DNA of 34,193 bases from Byssochlamys sp. IMV 00236 (lineage: Eukaryota; Ascomycota; Eurotiomycetes; Eurotiales; Thermoascaceae), in the NCBI GenBank assembly GCA_001931875.2, contig MSJH02000802.1, positions 1-34,193 of the forward strand. The letters run 5' to 3'. A program made the translations under genes and the position numbers. Positions 12,760-21,665 of the stretch are shown in pieces. The first letter of the stretch is position 1, and the number at the start of each line of letters is the position of its first letter. The notes beneath the pieces were generated by a model. The model was not told the origin of the DNA. It ran no database searches and was given only the letters and a program-made list of their open reading frames with translations.

Positions 12760-13905
12760 TCCCCCTATTTATCTACTTTACTATTATAGAACCCTATTAA
12801 TATAGATTTATCTTCCTCCTTATTAGAGAAAGGAGAAATATTATAAGTAATATATATAATTTCTTATATATATTGCAGATTTAAGATTATTAAATAGAGT
12901 AATTTAAGTAACTTCTATTAGAGCTATATTATAAACTGCTTATATAAAGATAGGATTAATAGAATAGCAAATATAAGCTTATCTATATTTACCTTAATAG
13001 GTGTTTTATATAGGTATACCTCTATAGAGGATTTATACTTACTATAGGCCTTTTTAAAAGACTTATAGTTACCTAAAAGATAAGCCTCTTAGCTAAGGCT
13101 TTATAGATAAATAAGCTTATCTTTATAAACTAGTAGAACTAAAATATAAGGCTTATACTTATAATTATAGTAATTATATTTAATATTAGTATTAGTATAA
13201 GTATACTAAAGTATTAGATTCTTAATTAGCCTCTTTAAATAGTAAAGGCATATCTTTTAAAATATTAGAAGAAACTCCTTATTTAGCTTAAAGGTAATAA
13301 GGCTATTTTTTATTATTATATCTATAATAATAATAATAGTAGTCTTAATTAATATCTTAATAATAGCTAGTTTAATTTAAATTCTTATACTAGTAATCTC
13401 CTTATATCTAGTACTTTATTTTTAAGGCCTCTTAGCAGTATAAGTAAAAGTTACCTTTAACTTATTTATAATAGCTAGCCTAATAATAGAATAAATCCTC
13501 TTCTCTTTAAATAGGCTTTTTAGCGCTACTATTAAAGAAGAAAGATCTATCTATATAATTATTAAGATTATAATAAGAGATTAATCTAGTAAGAGTATAA
13601 ACTAAGTATACCTTAATTCTAGTATAATATTTATCTTATCTAATAAATCTTTTATAAGAGAATCTTTACTAATAGATAAAAATATTAATCTATTAATAAT
13701 TATAAAAGGAGTAATATTTATTTAAAGAAGCGCTTTCTCTAATATTATAATAATAGCTAAAGTCCTTAATATCTTAATAATAATTAAGAGATTATTTTCT
13801 AGTATTATAATAATAACTAGATTTAGCTATATTATAATAACAGCAGCTATATCTTCTATTTTAGAGGTAGGAGGAGGGGATAGCTTCTTAAAGGGGGAGA
13901 TAATA
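12760..13905 (-). pseudogene. Unidentified degenerate ORF on the minus strand
   Basis: Reading the minus strand from about 13,905 down to 12,760 in a single frame gives a continuous protein-like sequence of about 380 codons interrupted by fewer than twenty stops, nearly all TAA/TAG. Recognisable stretches include KDIISPFKKLSPPP at the upstream end, SLFKEKRIYSIIRLAI, and SFKKAYSKYKSSIEVYLYK towards the end. It is rich in Ile and Leu codons that would have been Thr, Pro or Ser before C to T changes, so the ancestor may have been a low-complexity gag-like or ORF1-like protein. Its orientation is opposite to elements 1 and 2, so it probably belongs to a different insertion. I do not recognise the family. 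Confidence 0.4.
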
Positions 13906-14884
13906 TCCTTAAGCTATTAATACTAAGAAAATTAGTATATAATATATAAAATCTTATATTAAAATACTTATTTAAGAAGTCTTTTTATATTGCTTAAATA
14001 TAAAATAAATTTAGAGTAGTATTATCTAAATTAAATTAGCTTATATTAATATAATTAGTTAAGATAATTTACCCCTAGAGTAAGAAGCTTTAAAAACTAA
14101 TAAAAAAATAATTAATTTCTTAAGTTTAATAAACTACTATACTATTAGTACTATTATAACCTTAAAAATATATCTAGATCTTTATTTAAATATATTTAAG
14201 ATTAAGAGCTATATATAGTAGGAGGTAAAAAGATAATTACTAGAGATTAAAATTCTAATCTTATAGTATTATATAAATAATACTCTTAGCTTATATAACT
14301 TCTTAACTCTTTACTATAAAGGTAATAAGAAGCTTTTTTATTTATTATACTATAAACCTCTATAAAGCTATACTCTATATTTAATATAATAACTTTATAA
14401 TAGCTTAAGGATAAGCCTTTAAAAAGAGGGAGAATATTATTATATCCCTAGCTTCCTGCTAAAGTATAAGCTTATAAAACTATAATAAAGCCCTAAATCT
14501 AAATATAATATTAAAATAATTAGTTAAACCTTACTCTCCCCGCTTTTAAGATTTATATAAGATAAAGCTAAGAAGTGCTTAAGGTTTAGAATATAAATAG
14601 GCTCTAGATTATTATCTTATTAGAAGCTAGCAATTTATTTTAATATAATATATACCTTACTATTTCTTTATTTATATAGACTCTTACTATTAAAACCCTT
14701 TAGTATAAACTCTTTTCTATACTAATTAGACTCTTTATTATAATAGTTAACTCTTTATCTTACTAATAGACCCTTCTTTGAGCTGGGAGTATAAAGTAGT
14801 TATCTCTTTTACTATAATTATTAGCGGAGTAATTTGCTAGTAATCTCTAGAAACCCCTATTCCTTATAATATTAATATTTACTA
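13906..14884. repeat. Unassigned RIP-degraded repeat, possible LTR
   Basis: No protein relic was recognised here. A purine-rich run AAAAAGAGGGAGAA at about 14,432-14,445 is followed by TATTATTATATCCC, the layout of a polypurine tract and RIP-altered LTR start. A TATA-like segment and several short C-rich islands follow to about 14,830. No second copy is present in the window to confirm an LTR, so this stays tentative. Confidence 0.35.
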
Positions 14885-15308
14885 AAATAAATTAAATAAT
14901 ATATACTCTTTTATAATTTTAATAAATATTAATATATTTAAATTTTATTAATATAATTTATATTTATTTATAATTATTTTAATATTTACTAGTAATACTA
15001 TATTTTATTATTTTATATTATAATATTTAAAGTTTAAATTATATTAATATAAATTATAATATATTATTCTTTTTTAAATTTAAAATTATAATTATACTTT
15101 ATATATTTATAATATATATATATATAGAAAAAAAGAGAGAATATATTTAATCTTAAAATTATTATTAATTATAACTTAATATAATTAAATATTATTAGTA
15201 AAATACTAATATATTAAATAATTACTAATATATATTAATAAATATTAATATATATTAATAATCTATTATTTAATATTTATTAAAAAATATTAAATATTAT
15301 TAGTAAAT
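14885..15308. repeat. Near-pure A/T tract
   Basis: About 420 bases consist almost solely of A and T, with repeated TTAATATATATTAATA and AATATTTA-like words and many short palindromes. G and C are nearly limited to scattered AGTA/TACT words and a GA-rich stretch near 15,128. No coding or RNA signal is visible. It is more extreme than the retrotransposon relics to its left and may be a separate AT-satellite-like or replication/scaffold-type sequence, or simply the end point of mutation. Confidence 0.6.
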
Positions 15309-15591
15309 CCAGATTTATTTAGTAGCACTAATAGCCTATATTTGCTTAATTTTAATACAGATCTAACAGTTATTTACCTAGTCTCGCGAGGTAGTATAAT
15401 AGTAATTTATAACTAAACTGTTTTAATTCTATTAGTAAATTTAATAATATCTAGTATAAAATACAGCAATTACAATCTTACCGCCCTGCGAGATAAGATT
15501 TACTTGTATTTACTACCCCGTGAGATTTAAAAATTTTAGATTTTATTCCCTATTAATATATATTAATATAATTTTAATATAAAATAGTAAT

Positions 15592-15660
15592 CTACTGGTA
15601 ATCTACTGGTAATAAAAACCTCGCGACCTCGCGAGACGCCGCCTCGCGACCTCGCGACCA
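15592..15660. repeat. Boundary repeat: 11 bp duplication plus CCTCGCGA cluster
   Basis: Two copies of TCTACTGGTAA lie side by side at 15,592-15,613. They are followed by a 16 bp direct repeat CCTCGCGACCTCGCGA at 15,619-15,634 and 15,642-15,657, itself a doubled 8-mer. Related words occur upstream in the AT-rich block: CTCGCGAG at 15,383-15,390, CTGCGAGAT near 15,485 and CGTGAGAT near 15,518. The latter two look like transition-mutated versions. The cluster coincides with the composition boundary. Confidence 0.8.
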
Positions 15661-16456
15661 ACCCACCGGACAAATAATATGTGCGGATTTTGAACTTTCC
15701 CGTCCCGTCTTGTCTTGATAAATAACACCGAATCTCTAGTAGTGTACGAGACTACGAGTACTCTGTAGAAAATTCCGTCGAGTAATATATCGAATATTCG
15801 AAGTCGTAGGTCCATTCTAAGTTAACTGCAGGGCCTAAGATCGTCAGTGTCAGTGAGTTAATAATACTCTGAGAAGTTCGAACAGTAATTCTCCGACGGG
15901 CTAGTGAGGTCAAAAAGCGTTGCACTCCAACCCTTTTCCGTGTATCTATGGCTTTTCTGACCAGCTTTATAGTACAGGGCAAGGGTTTCTCTTTTCTGCT
16001 TTTCATTTTGCACTCCCAAGTCTCACTCCTTTAATGCAGGTACAGGTACAGGTAAAATACACTTCCTCTCCCCCGCCCAATTCATCTAACGTGCATATGG
16101 TACATGACTGTATTATGTTCATATATGATAGGTATAATACACATTACTACACGTATTATTTCCAGCCAGGCAGGGCGAGGGAAGTTATGTGGTACGTGTA
16201 ATCGACTAATCCGAATATTAATTAACTGTGCCGAGACTGACCGCAGGAGTTTATTGGTTGGACGGGACGCGCGGTCGGAAATGAACAAGTTGGGTAGGCC
16301 GTTACGGTCGTTGGATTGTGGTGGTTGGTAAGGTTACTCTTCCCCTACGAGTACAATCGAATCTACTAGATCCTCTGTGAATTCCGAACTTTGGGACGAG
16401 ACTGTAAACACCAAGCTGAACAGCATACTTCACTATCCTACTATTCGTGATTCAAT
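15661..16456. other. Intergenic transition zone
   Basis: This stretch has balanced composition and no recognised gene. Short open frames on both strands (for example 15,920-16,201 plus and 15,752-16,006 minus) show no domain, no consistent codon use and no homology that I recognise, and I treat them as chance. A small tandem AGGTACAGGTACAGGTA lies near 16,038. Part of the stretch may be non-coding sequence of the adjacent Tc1-type transposon, but I could not match terminal inverted repeats. Confidence 0.5.
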
Positions 16457-17556
16457 ATGGATCCTGCTACTACTACTGCTGCTGCTGTTCCTAATCGATT
16501 TTAGATCCCTCTTGAATATCCCGCCAGGATTCAAACTCGAATGAACACGCCCCTCATCTGACCCGCGATCAACGCCGCGATATTCAATTTATGCGAAGAC
16601 TAGGCTATCTATACTTATGAGCAAATCTCCCATGAGCTGGTTGTCACTATGCGTCAAGTACAATATACATACATACCAGCTAGAACATCCTACTCCGCAG
16701 AAAGCTCCTGGACGTCCTCTTACATTCATCAAATATTTAAACAGATAAGAATGAAGTCTTTATCACTAGCTCTAGAAACGGGCGTCGCATGTCATATGAA
16801 CAGCTAATTAGAATATTTTCCATTTAGATAGCAAAGAAGATGTACTCGCTGGAGTATTAGAAAAGTGAGAATATTCGTTACCTCGCACGTTGCAAAATGA
16901 CTTATTTTTTGAGAAGAATCGTCAGTTTTGCTTAGCGTATCTCTGAACTGGTCCCTTGAACAGTGGTATAATATCTTGTGGACTGGTGAAATATAGGTTG
17001 CTTCTGGAGGGTAATAGAATCTTGGTGACTAGATGTCTTCGTGAGGTTCTAGATTACTTGTATCGTGGAGTATTATCCAACGTAAAGAATTGGATGTTCT
17101 GGGGTTCATTTCATGGAAATACCTTGCCTCTTTGGAGAGAAGGACTGGACTGGAGTAAGGGGGAGTCGTATTGCGAAAGGATAGTCTCCCTAATTGAGGA
17201 CTATTTAAAATCAAATCCCCATCCGATTGTAATACAGAACAGTGCTCCAGGTATGACTAGGGAGGAGCTTGCACGCTGTGGGATTCAACCTATTTGCTGA
17301 CCACCTTATTCGCCAGATCTATGTCCTATAGAAACAGTATAAGGTGAGATGAAGGATTGGCTAGATGAACATTGCCTGTCCTATGCTAGGCTCCAACAAG
17401 CAGTTCAGCAGACATGAGATAGCATAGGATTCGAACGGCTTCATAGATTCTTTTTGGCGGAGATGCATGATCGCTGCTGGGCAGTTATTGAGGCGGAAGG
17501 GAGATACACCTGCTATTCGATGTATTTAAATCTAGATCATGATAAATCACTATAAA
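16457..17556 (+). pseudogene. Tc1/mariner-superfamily transposase, inactivated
   Basis: The relic of a DDE transposase of about 360 codons is scattered over three frames. A helix-turn-helix N terminus reads LTRDQRRDIQFMRRLGY at 16,558-16,608. After a 4 bp duplication (CTATCTAT, 16,605-16,612) it continues as TYEQISHEL and MRQVQYTY. The middle reads EKNRQFCLAYL then NWSLEQWYNILWTGE (16,946-16,990), where family members have the first catalytic Asp (WTDE). A further shift near 17,000 leads to VKNWMFWGSFHGNT and SESYCERIV-like sequence. VIQNSAPGM stands where QDNAPGH is usual, so the second Asp is Asn. PPYSPDLCPIETV retains the DD34E Glu. Stops replace Trp codons. The start ATG at 16,457 is followed by (ACT)n(GCT)n codons. 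A cut-and-paste element, it is clearly dead but far less AT-shifted than the LTR elements. Confidence 0.9.
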
Positions 17557-18226
17557 ATCAGCGATAGGCAAGCTAGAGTAGTAGAACTACAGTAGAGGTT
17601 GGGATCCTCTCCACTAACTAAACTAGGCGTACTAAATTGGGCTTTACGGCCCTGGAAAACCGACTGTGACTACTCAGCATTGGACCCCTTCGCTACGGTT
17701 GACAAATTAAGCTCCTATCACGGCGATGCCATGTATTCGTTTGTTCATTCTATGCGCCAGATAGTCTCATAACATGCAGCGAGTGGTTATATCGAATCTG
17801 GAAGCGAATTTGGTATATCCATGGGAAATTTGACTCTGTATTTATTTATCTCCTAATGACAGAAAGAATCTAGATCCCCAGGAGTCGGGTAGGTTCTGTC
17901 CTTCATCCTGTTCCTGTTGCAAACGGATGATATGACAGGCCCATCTGCACGCGCCTTCGTTCCGACAGATTCGATCCTCGATACAAGTCTGCGGAATATA
18001 TAACGTGGTCCAGTTTACTTTGAATTCTACATTGAAATAGTCCAATTGAGAAATACATAGCAGGAAATGATAGACTGGAAGCTATTGAACTGAATCACTG
18101 ATTCGTGCTCTCTATGGACCCACGACAAAACACCTAGCTAATAATTGCGCCGCAAAACCCATGTATCCCTATGAACCGTTGATTCTCCGGCGGAAACCGA
18201 AAAGAAAAAAAGAACCACACTCGAGC
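17557..18226. other. Intergenic region, no recognised gene
   Basis: The stretch between the transposase relic and the 3' end of the AIF-like gene contains GTAGAGGTTGGGATCCTCTCC near 17,589, a short imperfect inverted repeat. A 67-codon minus-strand frame at 17,842-18,045 has four closely spaced cysteines but no signal peptide, intron signals or recognised family, so it is not called. The last 100 bases are probably the 3' UTR of the minus-strand gene. Confidence 0.5.
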
Positions 18227-19809
18227 CTATGCCGTGGCTGAAACGGGCAGTGGAAGGCCTAGGATGTTCCAGCAGACTGAAACGTCTGTTAGTACTGTAC
18301 AATGCGGGAGACAAGAGATATGTGCCATATGAGATAACTAGCATGAATGACTGGAACTTACTTGATAGGCCGAGATCCGTTCCAAATGAGGTCTTATATG
18401 CCTCTGCTCCACCCGACACACCCATGTCAGGGTGGTATGTCACAGCAGTGCTACCCAGAGCGAGCGCCATCATAGGCGGCACTTCCGGATAATCGTAGAG
18501 ATCGAACTTTTCTCCCTCCTTTCGCTGCTTCGAGGCGGCTGCCATGAGCTGCAGAATGTTTACAGCGGCGCACTGGCCCATCGAGAGGGCGCGTCCGACT
18601 CGCTTGATCCCAGACCAAGCAGTGATATCACCGACGGCGAAATGGTCGGTGTTATTAGGGATAGTCGGAGAAAATTGCAGACTAGATGGAAATCAACAAT
18701 GTCAGTCAATGTCTGCATCTGCGTGAAGAAACAGGGATATGCTCGATAGGTCTTGTGGAAACTTACGTTGGCAATACGTTGACATATCCATCCTCTGTCA
18801 CTGCTTCTCGAGGAAGGAATTCTGTTCGCGGGAGATGACGGCTTGTTGCCCAGACTGTGTGTCCAGCCACTAGATCCTCTCCGTTCGATAGCTTAAGGGT
18901 TGTCCTTTGAGGGTTACCTTCACTCGCAGGCTCAGATGTCTCGCCGGTCACTCTAGTTTCGAGAAGCACCTCTACGCCATCTTGGCGCAGAGTCTTCAGG
19001 GTGTTCTCCTTGAATTCTTCCGGGAGAGGCTCGTTGGAAAGAAGCGTCCCTCGAGAGTGGATGAGTACTACGCGCTGCTCTGGGTGGTGATGTTTGATCT
19101 CCGCTGCAAACTCCGTTCCTACGGCTCCTATTCATCGAACAAAGAATAATTAGCCCTGCAGTCCTCATGATAGATAGAGATGTGCATGTGACATACCACC
19201 TCCAACAACGACAATTGGCTTATCCAGGGAGCCCTTCAGCGCGTTGATGTGCTTCATCGCATCATCCAGGTATTCCTGTCTGTTCTGGGATTTAGGCAGG
19301 ACGGGCCAGTCGCGATGAAGCCCGGTGGCTGCGATGAGATAGTCATACTGAATCACTCGATCGGTTTCGTCTTCCGGTGTCTTGGTACTCCGCCACCATG
19401 CCGTCTTCTTCAGAGGGTCGATCTCGACTATTCTTCCTTGCAGAATATCCACATTCGGTCTCTTCAAGGCGGGGATGTCGCGGTAGCTGATCCAGGCATG
19501 GTCGGTCACGCTGTCATACACATGCACCAACGGCGTACCCATTGTGTGGACTGCGTATCGTCGAATTGGTTAGCCGCTGCAACACCTGTGTATTTATGCA
19601 TGCTTATGATCGTGATCCTTACAGACTCCATCTCGTTCGTCGAGGATGGTAATGTGTGGTATAACATCAGGCACGCGCGCCTCTGCAAGCTTTAGGACAG
19701 AAGGAAAATGGGGCTTTCCATCGCAGACATTCAGCAGATTGAGAGCCGCGTACAGCCCGCTGTAGGCGGCACCGACAATAAGGATCCGTGGCGGAGAGGA
19801 CTGAGACAT
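18227..19809 (-). CDS. AIF/FSP1 (AMID)-like NADH flavoprotein oxidoreductase
   Basis: Five exons on the minus strand (19,809-19,623; 19,550-19,197; 19,127-18,767; 18,681-18,362; 18,276-18,227) give 423 aa. All four introns (69-85 nt) are GT-AG and in phase, and the last has a TACTAAC branch site. The fold is a Pyr_redox_2 two-dinucleotide protein. The FAD site is ILIVGAAYSG (residues 9-18, a variant of GxGxxG), with an LIAATG turn near 134-139, the NADH site VVVGGGAVG (176-184) and the AVGD flavin motif (316-319). The family (human AIFM2/FSP1, fungal AMID-like) oxidises NAD(P)H, in FSP1 with quinones as acceptors. The physiological acceptor here is unknown. The start was chosen at MSQSSPPRIL because it sits just before the FAD strand. 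An upstream in-frame ATG at 19,908 would add 33 Leu/Arg-rich residues across a GCAA repeat and is less likely. It is divergent from the hydratase gene. Confidence 0.88.
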
Positions 19810-21665
19810 GTCGATCAGGAGGGCGAGGGGTAAGTCGCGAGAACGGGAGAACGATATCAAGACCGAGGAAAGCAAGCAAGCAAGCAAGCACAGTAGTTGT
19901 TGGTGCAAAGATAAGATCTGAAATTTATTTTCACGTCCAGTCTTCCAGAAGTCGTCACTGAACCAGCCCGCTCAAGATCTGCAAAAAAGACTGCTGGGTG
20001 AAAGCCCTTATATTATTCCGGCACGAGAACGCCATGGTGGGATTTTTGTCAGAGCTGGGCGACTCCACCACCCCTCAATATAATACTGGTAACTACCTAG
20101 GTACCTAGGTAACTACGTACTACAGTAGGTCCTAAACCGCCCGCAAGATCCGACGGTCGTCCACCTTTCACCGGAACGTGTGCTGTGTGGGCTCGGTCTA
20201 CCTTGGCAAGTTGGTGGGCAGTCCGTCCATTTCATGCCCCATCTAATCAGATCATCTTATCAGATCCATGGCCGCTTGTTGGACCGTGTACAGACTTTTC
20301 GTTGGTGTAGAGCCTTGAACCAAGTGGGGGAGCCCATCCGATACCGGGCCTTTCTGTGATTTTCATACGGAGGATAGAAGAAAGAAATTAAAGGGCTTTT
20401 GTTAGACTGATAAGTTTGCCTCGTGATCCAGGACCCTGAAGTTTGAATCCGGTTATGCTGTCAATCCGAGCCTAAATCCAGGGACTAGCTCCTTCAACGC
20501 CTATCAGACTGCAGTAGTGACAGATCTAAGCTTATCAGAATCGACTTTCAAACAACAATCCCACGCTGAATGCTGGACCTGTGTGAACGGCAGTGACAAA
20601 TCCTATCACATCCGAGTTACGGAGTGTAACATTAAGAAAAAAAAGAAAAAGAAAAGAAAAAGAAAAAGAAAAAGACGCGAAAGTGGTTTTATTGTTTAAT
20701 TATTATTTATTATTATCCAACCGTTTCCTACGCTCTAGGAGCCCGCGGGTTCCGAGCGGAAGAAGCCGCCGACAAGGTCGGATATATTATTATGTATTAT
20801 GGTACAGTGTGGAGTGAAACCACCCTCTATCTAGCTGGGCTCCTTTTCGTTTTTCCGAGCAGATATTTCAATGCTATTCTGTCTCTTTGAGCATCAGTGA
20901 ACCATGACTCGATGTCTTATACTCTGGACCTATTTAATTAAGCTACGTAAGATCTGCCTGCCCCGCACCCCAAGTTGCAATGCCGGCTTATAGCGGAGAA
21001 AAGGTTGTACAGTTACTACAATACAATGTTGATCTGAAGACGATCACTTAACCAGCTAGGAGCAGAAAGGCGCGCAATGGTTCTTTCAGTCTCCCCGTTA
21101 CACAATTGATTAGTAACACATAGACTGACTGACTACTTAACTAACTAGGTATCCGGGATAGCAATATATGCTCATTTCGAGACCCTGAACATTTGGAACT
21201 GCCAATTCACTTGACACCCCGCATGATTCTTCGACCCAGATAAAAACAATATGTTTTCCTTTCTGACAAGGTGTCAGACAACGGCTGCTTTTCTAGAATC
21301 ACAGGGTCCTGGCGTTGACTGGACTCTTATCGGTCTCGCGACGGGTGGTAGTTCTGGTAACTCTAACATCACCTGATAGATTTGATTGCCTTTCTAGATC
21401 ACTCCCCGCACTGCTTATCCTCAATGATCTCCTGATGAACGCCGTATGCGTCATGATTTCGTTTGGGCAGACCTATAATTGGAGAATTACTGGAACACAA
21501 TCATGCTATACAGTCTGCAAAAGAGATACCCCTCCCGATCATGCCATCAATGATTTCTCATAAGAGGAGAGAGTCGAACACATCTCTTCTGCCGATTTAG
21601 CAGATGAGTTGTTACTTCATATACTCTATAAACAAACCATTTGATCAAAGCAAGGATACCCCAGC
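19810..21665. promoter_or_regulatory. 1.86 kb divergent intergenic region
   Basis: This region lies between the start of the AIF-like gene (minus) and the hydratase gene (plus), so it must hold both promoters. Visible features are a GCAA tetranucleotide run at about 19,871-19,890 in the likely 5' UTR of the minus gene, a CCCCT stress-type box near 20,072, a palindromic TACCTAGGTACCTAGGTA at about 20,094-20,111, and an A-rich purine run of AAAAAG units at 20,634-20,680. Open frames at 20,517-20,817 and 21,315-21,563 are low-complexity or chance. No RNA gene was recognised. Confidence 0.55.
20091..20123. repeat. Palindromic CCTAGGTACCTAGG repeat, copy 1
   Basis: A perfect palindromic core of CCTAGGTACCTAGG is flanked by AACTA/TAACTACGTACTAC. 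A close relative lies at 30,711-30,750. Such CCTAGGTA arrays are scattered in promoters of many filamentous ascomycetes, and their role is unsettled. Confidence 0.7.

Larger units (their letters stand above)
1..15600. repeat. AT-rich, RIP-degraded transposon island
   Basis: Composition is overwhelmingly A+T, and every reading frame is broken by TAA/TAG codons. CpA and TpG dinucleotides are almost missing while CpT/ApG and TpA are common. This is the pattern expected from repeat-induced point mutation (C to T at CpA on either strand), a fungal premeiotic defence against repeats. Translating through the stops reveals retrotransposon proteins whose catalytic residues are changed in the direction G to A or C to T. 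No ORF longer than about 60 codons survives, so nothing here should be called a working gene. The change to balanced composition near 15,600 is abrupt. Such islands in fungi are typically heterochromatic, centromeric, subtelomeric or interspersed. Which of these applies cannot be told from the window. Confidence 0.93.

Noticed and set aside
13880..13910. Purine run AAAGGGGGAGA taken at first as a second polypurine tract
   Set aside because: On the minus strand it falls inside the degenerate reading frame (encoding KDIISPF), and no LTR-like repeat follows it.
12723..14453. Reading the region as a third complete LTR retrotransposon
   Set aside because: No RT or integrase motif was found in either orientation, and no LTR pair bounds it. 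Only a possible right-hand LTR start at about 14,446 was seen.
17842..18045. 67-codon minus-strand frame with four spaced cysteines
   Set aside because: No signal peptide, no recognised cysteine scaffold, no splice signals, and composition like surrounding intergenic sequence. It could be part of the 3' UTR of the neighbouring gene or an old relic.
20445..20460. GTTTGAATCC resembling a tRNA B box
   Set aside because: No matching A box at the right distance, and no acceptor stem or anticodon arm could be folded around it. A similar word near 16,527 lies within the transposase relic.
20517..20817. Two overlapping plus-strand frames giving Lys/Arg-rich peptides
   Set aside because: They are created by the AAAAAG-type purine run at 20,634-20,680 and have no support on either side.
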